Positions 13,301-26,654 of a stretch of 64,000 nucleotides of DNA are shown one piece after another. Within the stretch, counting starts at the first letter, position 1. Every line of letters starts with the position of its first letter. The DNA comes from Brevipalpus yothersi (Eukaryota; Arthropoda; Arachnida; Trombidiformes; Tenuipalpidae). A program made the translations under genes and the position numbers. The notes below the pieces were generated by a model. It made no database searches. It worked only from the letters and a program-made list of their open reading frames with translations, and had not been told where the DNA came from. The stretch is taken from assembly GCA_003956705.1 (NCBI GenBank), contig QZCP01000323.1, forward strand, positions 67,938-131,937, given 5' to 3'.

Positions 13301-16300
13301 AATATGTTCCAATCGTGTTTGCCAGCTTGGTTGTCGATCCGATGGTGATTGTAATATTAATCAATTTTGTTCCGAAAATCAATGCAAATGTATCAATGGC
13401 TACACAATTGGTCCACAGGGAGGCTGTGTTGATATTAATGAATGTCTAACAAAACCATGCCACAAAACGGCTATATGTGAAAATAAACCCGGAAGTTATC
13501 AGTGTTCTTGCCCGGAAGGTGAGATTGGCGATGGAATCACTGGATGCCGAAATGCTGGTGAATGTCCTCGAGGTGATTCTGATTGCCCGGACAATGCAGC
13601 CTGTAAGCAGGATGAAAATGGTGTCACTCGATGTGTGAATCCATGTGAAAATTCATACTGTGGTCCCAATGCTCAATGTCTAGTCCAATCACACAAAGCT
13701 TCCTGCCTGTGTCCATCGAATGTTGGCTTTTATACCGGTGATCCATACAATAAAGCGGAAGGATGTCGTAAAGTGGACTGTCTCAATGATTCCGATTGTC
13801 CAAATGATCGACAATGTGTAAATTTCGTAAGTATATTTCAACATTGTCAGCATGTCAACTTAGAAATATCTCTTTTATCCAGCATTCTAATTATGAACAT
13901 TCTTCTCCTACCCATTTACTAGGTGTGCAAATCTGCCTGTGATAACGTTGATTGTGGAGCACATGGAAAGTAAGCTACTCATCACCGAAAATTATAATGT
14001 CTATCTAAGTTGATTCAAATAGAAATCGATTGAATTAATTAATTAAAACTTTCTACTCTTCCCTACTCAGATGCATAATTCGAGATCGTCAAGCAGCATG
14101 TAGATGTGAAAAAGGTTACGAAAATCAAGGCCGTTTATCATGTGTGGACAGTGATGAATGTAAACTACGATCTTGCCATGAAACTGCTGTGTGTGAAAAT
14201 ACACCAGGAAGCTTTTCATGTAGATGTCCCGATGGATTGGTTGGTAATGCTTACAGTAATCCGGGATGCCATGAATCGGATGTTTGCTATGGTGGTGATT
14301 CTGATTGTCCTGATTCAGCATCTTGTATACCGGTTGGAGGTGTTCTCAAGTGTCGAGATCGTTGTAATGATCCCACAGTATGTGGTATCAATGCCACATG
14401 TTTAACTCTTCACCATCGACCTCGCTGCCAGTGTCCAGCTGGATTCTCGGGTGATCCATACAATCGATGTGAACGAGTGGAATGTACCGGTAATCAAGAG
14501 TGTCCATCAGAATCGGTATGCTTCAACAACAAATGTATACCTGTATGCGATTCAACCATAGCATGTGGTGAAAATTCAATATGCATTCCGCTACTACACT
14601 CATACAGTTGTAAGTGTAAGGAAGGCTTTTATGGTGATCCAGTGGCCGGATGTAGACGAAGAATTCCCTGTGAATATGATGAAAATTGTCCGAGTGGAGA
14701 ATTTTGTTCATACGAACGAAACAAAGAAAATTATTGTCGAATTGCTTGTCAATCAAATCGAGATTGTAATAACAATGAGCGATGTGAGAATGGTCGATGT
14801 TTGGCCATATGTGATGATAATGGTGATTGTCCGGAATCGTATCAATGTACCAGTGGCAAGTGTATGCCAACAGTTCTCCAGAATCGCTGTGAATCAGATG
14901 ATCAATGCGATGAACATCTAGTCTGTCGACCGAACACCAAAGGAATGCTATCATGTACCAATATTTGTGAATCCATACTGTGTGGACGCAATGCGGTATG
15001 CAAAGTTCGAAATCATGCACCAGTATGTGAATGTATGGAAAATTTTACCGGCAATCCATTAGACGAACGATTGGGATGTCATATTAGCGTTAAATGTCGA
15101 AGTAATGATAATTGTACTTCCGAGCAGGCATGTGAAAATTACAAGTGTGTTAATCCGTGTGAATCAAATATCAATTGTGGCCGTAATGCTGCTTGCTCAG
15201 TGCAAGATCACATTGTTTCATGTCGATGTAAGGAAGGCTTCGAAGGTGATCCTACCACAGGATGTGTGCCGATCAATTATTGTCTCAAATCTGTTTGCCA
15301 TCGATCAGCACTGTGTACCAATAAGATTGGTGGTTTCGAATGTACCTGTCCACCAGAACGAAATCTTGGCAATCCATACACAGAGCCGGGCTGTCAAGCG
15401 CCCAATGAATGTACCACTGATTCGAATTGTCTACTCAATGCAGTATGTGAATATGATCCCAAAATGGGTGTCAAAAAATGTAAAAATCCATGTGAAAATC
15501 CTGGCACTTGTGGTAATAATGCTATTTGTGAAGTTGAAAATCGTCGACCAGTGTGCCGATGTGCCGATGGTTTTATTGGCAATCCTCGAGATCGAATCAG
15601 AGGATGTGTTCGACAAGTGACCACATGTTCCGGCTTTGGTAACGAATGTCCGATGGGAATGATTTGTGAAAATTCACGATGTCGTGCACCATGTCAATTG
15701 AATCGAGAATGTGCCAAAGGAGAAGTTTGCTTTGATGGAAAATGTACACTCAATTGTGTTACCGATGATGAATGTTCTAATGGTGAAATATGTATGGTCG
15801 GAAAGTGTACATTGGGCTGTCGCAATGATAATCAATGTTCACTCAAAGAATCATGTCTTATGAATCAGGTAAGGATTATGATGATGAATGATGATGGCCA
15901 ATTACTGTCCTATCCTTTCCATGTATCTCGTTACAAGTTTACATAATTCTTATCCATCTACATGTGCTTACGTAACGGATAGCCTTACACTGGTGTGTAA
16001 GGATTGATTATAACATGGATTCTGTTGGGATTTTTATCCTACTCTCTGTTCAACATCTCTTCAGGAGATGATGATCAAAATAAATCAATCGAATCTTTAA
16101 ACTAAACTAAACTTTTTGTCATTTTCTCTCTTGTTTATCCATATCCAGTGTAAAGATCTTTGTTCACAAGCTGCATGTGGAACTAATGCTATTTGCAGTA
16201 TGGTAGCACATAGTCGTGTATGTACATGTCCACCATTGTTTACCGGTGATCCACAGACTGGTTGCAGGTAAGTTTGACTGAGAACACATTATTTCAGATA

Positions 16301-19300
16301 GATCAGATAATTGAATTTATGATGATTAAAATATTTGATTTTCCTTTCTCTCTCCTGTTTAGTCGAATTGTTCGAATGTGTTTAACACAAGCGGACTGTC
16401 CACCGAATCATTTGTGTCAAGAAGGTCGATGTCGAGCTGATTGTTCACTTGATCGAGATTGTGCACTGGGTGAAAAGTGTTTTGATGGTAAATGTGTTGG
16501 AATTTGTCGGGAAGATAAAGATTGTTCAGCAAATGAAATATGTCTCGGAAATAGATGTTCCGTCGGTTGTAGGAACAATAATCACTGTTCTGATCATCTT
16601 GCTTGGTAAGTTGAACTTTTTTCCCGGATTCTCGGAATTTCTGAACTGATTTATTGGGTGAATTTATTAATTGCCTCTCTCTCTTTTCTCATGATCACAC
16701 ACAGTACCAATAATAAATGTCTCGATCCATGTGAAGGTAGTGCAACTTGTGGACCAAATGCACTTTGTCATGTTATCAACCACCGAATAGCATGCAGTTG
16801 TCCCGAGTTTTTCGTCGGACGACCAAAGTGAGTAGTTGAATTTTGATTTGATTATAAATTATATTTGAGAAAAGAAGAAAATCTTGATGGTTCGAATTCT
16901 CATCCAAAAAACTTTTTTCACATGACCAATTGACTAATTTGTGTTATTTTATTATCATCATTTTCTTCTAGTGCCAATGTTGGTTGTACAAGAGAAGCTA
17001 GTCCATGTAAAGCACCTACTGATTGTCGATCAAGTGAAGTGTGTAGCTCGGGAATATGTCGAGCAACATGTGCTGTGGACAAAGATTGTGCAGTTAATGA
17101 GCGATGTCTTTCCGGAGCTTGCCATGTTAATTGTAATCGAGATCGAGATTGTCAATCGGGCGAAATATGTGAAAAGAACGCTTGTATGGTTGGCTGTAGA
17201 GCAGATAATGATTGTTCATTGGATGAATCTTGCTTCAACAATCAGTGTATTGATCCATGTGCCAGTAAAACATCGTGTGGTACCAATGCATTTTGTCGTG
17301 TTGAAAATCATGAAAGAATATGCTCATGTAAAAATGGAACTGCCGGAAATCCAAGTATCGAATGTATACGAGAATCACGTTTCTGTTCTGGTGATAGTCC
17401 TTGTCCTAAAAATTCACTCTGTGATAATGGACTTTGTAGACACCAATGTCGACAGGACAGTGATTGCTTTGATGATGAAGAATGTACCAATGGCTTTTGT
17501 ACCGTAATTTGTAAGACTGATGATTCTTGTCCTAAAGGCTATGTATGGTAAGTTATTAATATTTCCAGGGAGTGTTCAATCGCATGTAGTTGTTTTTTTT
17601 CAAAACTCATTAATATATTCAGCTAAAATGATGGTCCACATCAATTTTCTCGACTATCTATTCCCACGGAAAGAACTTTCAACGGAAAACTCATAATTTT
17701 CTTTCTTCTCTAGTGAATCTGGCCAATGTAGACCTGGCTGTCGAAGTGATGATGAATGTCCATCGACTGATTCATGTATCAACCGGAAGTGTATCAATAC
17801 TTGCGATAGTCCATCATCATGTGGAGCTCACGCTCAATGTCAAGTAATCAATCATGCAGCTCGATGTAGTTGTCCACCCAAGTATACCGGTAATCCTCGA
17901 ATTGAATGTAAAAAGATCGACTGTGTTGTGGACAGTGATTGTCCCAACAAAACAATCTGCCAAAATTACAAATGCTTGAAAGGCTGTCGATCTGATAACG
18001 CTTGTTCAGGACAAGAAAGCTGGTAATTAATCTATTCAATTTAATTCATTTCTCTTTCGCACCCCATGAAACTGATCTCTTTTGTCAATGTAAAGAGTGT
18101 TAATCTCATCAATTTTTTCTCTCTGTCTCATTAATTTACAGTATTTCCCTTCAATGTACCGATCCATGTCGATTCAGTGGTGTTTGTGGTGAAAATGCTC
18201 TCTGTCGAGTGGTCGATCACAAGCCTCAATGTGCATGTGAAAACGGATTGGCTGGTAATCCTTTGATACGTTGTTATGCTCAATCAGATGAAAGTACATC
18301 ATGTGATGCTGATTCTGATTGTTTGGCTGATCAACGTTGTATATCGGGACGATGTGTATTGACTCAAAGTGAATGTCGCTCAGACAAACAATGTTCACTG
18401 GGTAATGTTTGTATTGAAGGAAAATGTTTCGCAGGCTGTAAAAATGATAACGATTGTCCGCTGGACATGTCGTGTATCAATCAGCAATGTAGTAATCCGT
18501 GTAGCTTACGAAAATCATGTGGACTCAATGCTCAATGTTCACCATACAATCATAAACCAAAATGTTCCTGTGGTCCTGGATATACAGGAAATCCTCTAGT
18601 CACTTGTACAGAAATTCCTATCTGTCGTCGAAGCGATGAATGTCCAGTTGGATACACATGTAGTGATGGACGATGTTCCATTGTTGCTGGCTGTGTATCA
18701 GATCACGAATGTAGCCAAGGAGGTAAGTTGATCTGTTAGAACCACATCATGATTCCACAATTCTTCTTTGATTTTGATTATTGATTTAATTTTAAATTTC
18801 TCATAATTTCTCTAGAAATATGTGAAGCTAGCAAGTGTCGAGAGGGCTGTCGAAGTCATGCTGATTGTGATTTCACATCTGCATGTATCGGTTCTCAATG
18901 TCAAAATCCATGTAATTCGAAAGCTTGTGGTACCAATGCCAAATGTTATCCAATCAATCATGATGCTGTGTGTAGATGTCCAGAAGGCTTTTTCGGTGAT
19001 GCTGAACGATTCTGTTCCGTTGAGAAAGAAGACTGTTTCACCGATGGTGATTGTGGCGAGGGACGTGTTTGGTAAGTTAATCAACGATGTTCCCCTTCAT
19101 CTTTGATTCCTTTCTCCTTACCAGTTGATTACTTGATCAATTTACTAATCTCTTCCTTTCTCTCACCATACACTTACAGCATTTCAAATCGTTGTATAAT
19201 TGGATGTGCTTCAGATGATAATTGTCCCTCCGAAAAAGCTTGTATTGCCCGTAAGTGTCGAGATCCATGTGCAGCCGCTTGTGGACATCGAGCATTGTGT

Positions 19301-22300
19301 CGTGCCGTTAATCATCGAGCTGAATGTGCTTGTCCACCATCATTGATTGGCGATCCACGCATTCAGTGTACCGATAAACTGGCAACACCATCAATGGAAG
19401 ATGGGCCACAATGTGAAACTGATATATCATGTAATCCTGGTGAAATATGTGAAACTGGTAAATGTACATCCGGATGTCGTCGAGATTCAGATTGTACGTA
19501 TGACAAAGCTTGTTACAATTCAAAATGTGTCAATCCATGTACGGTGAGTCAAGCTTGTGGACCCAATACCGAATGTCATCCGGTTGTCCATCGTCCACGA
19601 TGCTCTTGTAAGGCAAGACATTCTGGCAATCCATATGATTACTGTAGACCATCCAAAGATTTAACACCAATTGATTGTAGTTCCGATGGTGAATGTTATC
19701 CGGGCAAAATTTGTGAACAAAACAAGTGTACCGAAGGCTGTCGTTACGATGAAAACTGTCCTCTGGATAAAGCTTGCATCAATCGACAATGTCTAAGTCC
19801 ATGTGACTTTCCGGACTCATGTGCTAAAGAACATTCAACTTGTGTTGCCGTTCGACATCGTCCAATATGTAGCTGTGCTCCTGGCTATACTGGTGATGGA
19901 TCAACGAGATGTTATCCAATCTTATTGCCAGTCTGTCTGAACGATGTTGACTGTGGTCGTGGACAGATTTGGTAAGTTTAGTGGTACAAATTCTCAGATT
20001 TATGATCTATTTTTCGCAATTGATATCTCATTATTTCTTCTTCAATTACAGTGAAAATGGCAAATGTATCGATGCTTGTCGAACTGATGATACTTGTTCT
20101 TTCACCGAGGCTTGTATCAATCGTCGTTGCCAGGATCCATGCTCTGTTTTCGGTGCATGTGGTCGAAATGCTTTATGGTAAGTTGCACTATGGTTGATTT
20201 ATTGCTGATGAACGATTATTTCTTGGATAACTTCTAATCTGATTGCCTTCTATCTTTCCTATTCTACAGTCGAGCTGAGAACCATAGACCAATCTGTTCA
20301 TGTCCACCTGAATACAGAACAATATACACATCAAAATCTCAGCTATCATCAAGCGATCAGATGTTCTGTGAACGAAGTGATCGACCACAACAAGAGACAT
20401 GTATAAATGATAGAGATTGTGAATTTGGCTCAATCTGTGAGAATGGTTCATGTATTGAAGGATGTCGCAATGATGAACATTGTACACCTGATAAGACATG
20501 TCAAAATAGGCTATGCAAAGATCCATGCTCATTTCCCAATTCTTGTGGAGCCAATTCCGATTGTTTGCCATCTTCCCATCGACCCATTTGCTCATGTAAA
20601 CCTGGCTTCGTTGGCGATCCTTACATCGGATGCCGTGCCGTAAGAGACGAAGAAATTTGTAATCAAGACTCTGATTGTGGTTATCGATTGATTTGTGAAC
20701 GAAAACATTGTATCGTTGCCTGTCGTTCTAACGAAGGCTGCGCTTTCGGTGAAGCGTGTATCAATCGATTGTGTCAAGATCCATGTAGCTTTTTCGGTGC
20801 TTGTGGCCGGAACGCTGATTGTAAGGCATTTAATCACACAGCCATTTGCTCTTGCTTCCCCGGTTACAAAGGAAATCCTAATCTGGTGTGTACCGAAGCT
20901 GAGCCACAATGTCATCGTGATGGCGAATGTGTGTTGGGAGAAATTTGCGAAAACAATCAGTGTATCAAAGCTTGTCGACAAGATAATAATTGCCCCGAAG
21001 ACAGAGCATGTATTAACGGAGCTTGCGAAAATCCATGTCTATTGCCGAACGCTTGTGGACAGAACACAAATTGTCAACCATTCCAACATCGTCCTCGATG
21101 TGAATGTATTCCCAATCATCGTGGTAATCCTATGGAAAAATGTGAACCAATTCCTGATGACTATTGTGACATTGATTCAGCATGTCCATTGGGCAAAATT
21201 TGTGAGAACAATAAATGTATCGAAGGTTGCCGGAATGATGCTAATTGTAAGTTTGAAGAATCATGTATCAACAAGCTATGCCAAAATCCATGTGAAATAT
21301 TCGGTGCCTGTGGACCGAATTCACTATGCAAACCAGTCAATCATGATCGACTGTGTACATGTAAGCCTGAATACACCGGAAATGCCAAAGTTCTCTGCGA
21401 ACGAATCCAAAAACCTCCTGAATGTTTGAAAGATGACCAATGTCCACTGGAACACATCTGCCAGAATGGACATTGTACACGAGGCTGTCGAACATCGGTA
21501 AACTGTCCATCAGATAAAGCTTGTATAAGAGGAAAGTGTTCCGATCCATGTTCTGCCAGTGGAGCTTGTGGTCGAGGTGCAATATGTTCGTCAGCAAATC
21601 ATTTGTCTGTTTGTAGTTGTCCCAGTGGATTCCGAGGAAATCCAGAGGTAAGTGTTCGATTAAACCTACTTTTGATTAAAAGATTTGAGTCATATTTTAT
21701 TGATAAATTCTGATGAACTCAATTCAAATCTCTCTTTCAATTCCATCAGGTTGAATGTCGTGAAATTGCTCCAGAATGTCGACATGATACCGATTGTGGA
21801 CTGGAACGAATATGTCTTAAGCAAAAATGTACTGTTGGCTGTCGAAGTCATACCAATTGTCCGTTCGATAAGGCCTGTGTTAATGGACAATGTCAAAGTC
21901 CATGTAGCATCGGAGGAATGTGTGGTGTTAACACCATTTGTCGAGCTGAAAATCATGAAGCCCAATGTTCATGTAGTCCCGGTTACACTGGTGATCCACT
22001 TAAACAATGTTCCAGACTGATTGTTGAGTGTGAACAAAATTCGGACTGTGGCAGTGGATATGTATGTGCAAATCAAAAATGTAAAGATATCAACGAATGT
22101 CTCCAAGAACGTCTACCCTGTGGACCGGGTGCTAGTTGCCAAAATTTGGCTGGCTGGTACAAGTGTTCGTGTCCATTCCCGCTGGTTGGCAATGCTTACA
22201 GCAAAGAAGGCTGTCGACCATCCGTTCCGATATGCTACCAAGATGGCGATTGTAAGGGTGATCAAAAGTGTAATCCGGTCACTCAAGAATGCTATGATGT

Positions 22301-25300
22301 ATGCTCAAAACCTGGTATCTGTGGAAAAGGTGCAATCTGTAAGGCATCAAAATCGAAAGCCGAATGTGAATGTTTACCAGGATATCGTGGTAACCCGTAT
22401 GTCGAATGTTCCATACGCGATTCATGCACAAATCCATCCGATTGTCCAGGTAATCTACTTTGTCTTGGCCAATACTGTGGCTGTCCAGCACCATACAGAC
22501 AATTTTCATCATTCTGTGTGCTGACCAGTATGAATTGTTCAACCAACAATTCATGTGCAAGCGATCAAAATTGTGTATACAATGGTAAAAGTATCGGCGA
22601 ATCTCCTGGATACTGTGTCTGTCCCAAAGGTTATCTAATGACACTGGATGGTACGTGTAGAGATTACAATGAATGTGAAGAGAAATCACTCTTCCCATGT
22701 GGTCCAGGAGCCAAGTGTATGAATAAGCAAGGATCGTATGATTGCCGTTGTCCATCGGGTACTCAGGGTGATCCGTATGGCTCTGGTTGTGTACCGGAAC
22801 CGGAAAAGAAAGAATGTTTCCGTGATACAGATTGTCCGAGTGATAAGAATTGTATTAATTTCGCTTGCCGAGATTTTTGCTCAATTGACAACAAGTGTGG
22901 CCAAAATGCGATGTGTTTCGTTGAGAATCACATACGAAAATGTAAATGTCGCACCGGATTCTCTGGTAATCCGATGGAAGCCTGTCGACCCATCATTGAT
23001 TGTGTAACCAATAGCAGTTGTCCTGGTAATTTGATTTGCTTGGATGACAATCGCTGTGGATGTCCAGGTGGCTTCAATCGAATATTGGATTATTGTACCG
23101 CTCGATCGGTCAATTGTTCCACAACCAATCCATGTTCCGATAATCAAGAGTGTGTCTTCAGTGGTCTTGACAATGGTTTCTGCGTTTGTCCACGAGGATA
23201 TGATCTTCTACCAAACAATGTTTGCCGAGATATTAACGAATGTTCAGAGAGAAACGTTTGTGGCCAGAATGCTCGATGTGTCAATCTACCAGGATCGTAT
23301 GAATGTCGCTGTGATTCCGGATTCCAGGGAGAAGATCCCTACAAAGATGGCTGCCGAATGTTATCCAAAGATCAAGATTGTACAAGTGACAATGAATGTC
23401 CACAAGCGAAAAAGTGTGATTACACCACTGGCCAATGTTATGATCCTTGCAATTCTCGCAGCTCATTGTCATTCAAATGTGGCTCAAACGCTGTGTGTAC
23501 CACCAGTAATCACATCTCATCGTGCTCATGTCCACCAGGTTTCGAAGGTAATCCATACAAATTGTGCACACCAACGCACCAGTGTGGAATATCGTACCAT
23601 TGTCCCGGTAATTTGGTGTGCCTCAACAGTCGAACTTGTGGCTGTCCATTCAATTACATTCGAGACAACGATTATTGCCTTATTCGTAGCACCAATTGTA
23701 CAACCACCAATCCATGTGTCAATACGAACGAAGAATGTGTCTTCACCGGTGATCGAACTGGCTTCTGTATATGTCCACATGGCTACGAACTTGCCCCAAC
23801 CGGTGAGTGTCGTCAAATTCGTCTATGTGAACAAGAGAATCCATGTGCACCAGGAGCCATATGCCATGATCGACCGGGAAGTTATTCATGTGTCTGCCCA
23901 ACGGAAACTATTGGTGATCCATACGTGAAAGGATGTAAAGAAGTGGTCGGTTGCCAGTATGATCACGATTGTCCGATCGATAGAGAGTGTGATACCGGCA
24001 GTAAGCAATGTATCTCACCGTGTCATGTGTGTGGTCCCAATGCAGATTGTGTGGTTCGTGAACACAAAGCAATTTGTGTTTGTGGCCCGGGAAAAGTGGG
24101 TAAACCTGATGACAAAGAGATTGGTTGCTTTGTGCCACCAAGTCCAACCGAAGATCCTGGTCAAACATGGCGAACCATTCCACCGGTTCAAGATTTAACC
24201 GTAATGTGTTTGGCTGAAGGTGTCCAGGTTGGTGTACGTATGAACGGTGGCTATGAGGGTGCAATATACGTTAAAGGACACAGTCAGGATCCCAATTGTC
24301 GACGGCTAGTCACTACACAAGAGAAGGAGAATATTGATTTCAAAGTTTTGTTCGGCCAGTGTGGCCTGGTACATGTCAATGGTGAAGCATCATTTATTCT
24401 AGTCCTCCAAAAACATCCCCGTTTGGTAACAGTTCGCGCTCGAGCGTATCATATCAAGTGTATGTATATGTCCGGTGAGCGAACCGTTACACTTGGCTTC
24501 AATGTGAGCATGATAACCACATCCGGTACCATTGCCAACACTGGTCCACCACCGACTTGTCTAATGTCCATCACCACACTGGACGGACGAGAAGTTAGTT
24601 CAGCGGAAATTGGTGATGATCTTCTACTCAAAGTAGACGTTCAACCTGATTTCATTTACGGAGGTTTTGCACGTTCCTGTGTGGCCAAAACAATGAACGA
24701 TGGACAAGATGAATTCCAATACGAAGTCACCGATTCCAATGGATGTGCAACTGATCCATCCATTTTTGGCAATTGGGAATATGATCCCAATCAGAAAACA
24801 CTGATGGCTCGCTTTAATGCCTTCAAATTTCCAAGTAGTAACAATCTACGCTTCCAATGTAACATTAGAGTATGCTTCGGCTCATGTCCACCAGTAAATT
24901 GTGATGGTGTGGAAGCGTATGGACGTCGAAGACGTCGCCGAAACACTCGTGATGAAGATCTTCTGCTCACCGAATCATACAAGGAAGGTGCACTGAGAGA
25001 AGAGATTATGGTTCAATCAAATGCCATCTTAACGTTCGAAAAACGTGAACCACAACCATCATCATCACAAGAAGGCTCTAGAGTAGAAAGTAATGATCAC
25101 GTTTGTCTACCAAGATTAGGGCTGATCACTTCCATGATATTGACCACTCTATTAGCACTGGTTGCGGTAGCAGTTGCCATATCATGTTGGCTGATCGCAT
25201 ATCGACGAAAGCCACGAAGATCTGGACCACTGCCTCATCCGGTCGATTTTCCTAATCCAATACACACAACACCTGAGCCATTAGCGGAGCCATCACCTGA

Positions 25301-25325
25301 TTATTATTATGGTCCAAGATTATAG
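7305..25325 (+). CDS. dpy: Dumpy-like giant EGF/ZP-domain extracellular matrix protein, 3' part
   Basis: Twenty exons read by splice signals and frame: 7305-7571, 8496-9185, 9323-10181, 10324-11035, 11134-11423, 11545-12236, 12364-13826, 13923-13969, 14071-15868, 16149-16267, 16363-16605, 16705-16827, 16972-17547, 17714-18022, 18142-18722, 18816-19071, 19180-19971, 20052-20177, 20270-21647, 21750-25325. With one base from an upstream exon they give 4,965 residues and a stop, in frame throughout. The product is a long run of EGF modules, some with the calcium-binding D-x-D/N-E-C start, alternating with short cysteine-rich DPY-like modules (D-x-D-C, C-x-N-x-x-C, N-H-x-x-x-C-x-C, G-D-P-Y). It ends in a ZP domain, a basic cleavage site and one transmembrane helix. 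Insect Dumpy has this architecture and tethers epidermis and tendon cells to cuticle. Nematode FBN-1-type proteins are the main alternative. The 5' end lies outside the window. Confidence 0.85.
24201..25325 (+). other. ZP domain, furin-type site, transmembrane helix and tail of the dumpy-like protein
   Basis: Within the last exon the EGF modules give way at about residue 4592 (counted from the first residue in the window) to a ZP polymerisation domain with spaced cysteines ending near the CFGSC-x-x-x-NC region. Six consecutive arginines at 24924-24941 (residues 4833-4838) form a consensus for furin-type cleavage. A hydrophobic helix follows at about 25116-25202 (residues 4897-4925), then a tail of about 40 residues rich in proline. 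In ZP proteins, cleavage between the ZP domain and the helix releases the ectodomain for assembly into filaments. Confidence 0.85.
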
Positions 25326-26654
25326 AGAAAAAAATTTTTCCTTCCACCCCCAAAAAAGAGAAAAATACCTACTTACTTACCAGCATCTGAAGAAATTTCA
25401 TTCTCAAATGCCTTCATATGCACATGAAAATTATTCCATCCAATCTAAAAGAAAAAGTTATGTGTTCAATTGAGAATGATTTGAACATGAACAAAACTTC
25501 AAGCCACTCTCATAAATCATCATTAACATCATCATCATTTCCATCCATCCATCCATCCATCCATTCATCCATTTCATTCATTTCATTCTTCTCGCCATGT
25601 TCATTCCACTATGGTCACCACCGTTCAACATTTGGTTCATGCCTATTCCAAGAAAGTTACTTTCGAAATTCCCACCAATGAATCGCCACCGTACTTTCAT
25701 CATCTTCTTTTGTAAAAAAAATTCTTCCTTCCCATAACTTTTATATCATCTGAAAAAAATGAGACAATCGTCATCAAGAAGATTCCAATGTTTCCCAAAA
25801 TGTGGGTGAAGTTTTCTATTGAACAAATTCGACAAAAAGAATTGTCTCAGGCCGCTGTATCTATCAGATTTGAGAGAGCTCAAAGCATCATTTTCATTAT
25901 CATCATCAAATCTCATGGAAAAAAAACCCTGAAATGCTCATTGCCTTACTGGTCACAACATTTTCAAGTTGCAATCTCATCCTTTCATCATCATTGCTCT
26001 TCCGAAACTTTTAAATAGAAGCGACCAACAAAAATTTTCAATGATATGATTCATTTATAAATAGTAACAAAGACCATACACAAACACACACACACAATTA
26101 ACTTATTTTCATCAATTTTCATCTCTCATTTTCACCAATCCATCATCTTTTCTACATTCCTACCTACTTCTATCTCTCTTGTGATATAATTTCCTTCTGA
26201 TGCTTAATCATAACGAAAATTTGCTTGTGACCATTTCATATCTAATTCTATATTCGATCTTCTCGATTGACTTCCACCTCCATCCAATCTGGTGGATCCT
26301 GCTAATAATAATGACCTAATAATAATATTAACCGCAATACAAGAGACAGCAAGAAGACCTTTTTCTATCGAGCAGATATGTAGAATGTGATCATATGGAA
26401 TTATTTCATGCAAATTATTCAATCCTAAAAAGACAGCTCATCACTTAGTCTCTCTCTCTATCTTTCAGCCTCCAAAAGTTATCAACTGGAGACCAATCAA
26501 AAATATGCTCATAGTATGTTTTTGTTTATTAGAGATGAATAAGTCTTATATAAAATGAATGCTCAAAGCAATTGGCAGCTAAATTTTCATTTAAAAAAAC
26601 AATTTCGCTTCGAGTAAGCGAACTCATGTGATCTGTTTTATAGCAATAAATAAA
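25326..26654 (+). other. Probable 3' UTR of the dumpy-like gene with poly(A) signal
   Basis: No coding frame is supported after the stop at 25323-25325. The first strong poly(A) signals I see on the plus strand are two overlapping AATAAA hexamers at 26645-26654, implying a 3' UTR of about 1.3 kb. A perfect 7-bp hairpin at 26604-26622 lies just before them. An earlier non-canonical site is possible. Confidence 0.5.
25540..25572. repeat. CCAT/CCATT tetranucleotide tract
   Basis: A short tandem run of CCAT with interruptions, inside the presumed 3' UTR of the dumpy-like gene. Confidence 0.7.

Noticed and set aside
16885..16905. GGTTCGAATTC, resembling a tRNA B box
   Set aside because: It lies in a dumpy-like intron and no A box or cloverleaf can be drawn around it.
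23044..23928. Very long frames overlapping the dumpy-like exons (also 12340-13080, 10239-11039, 20695-21429)
   Set aside because: They are shifted-frame shadows of cysteine-rich coding sequence. The EGF frame is the one with motifs and consistent splicing.
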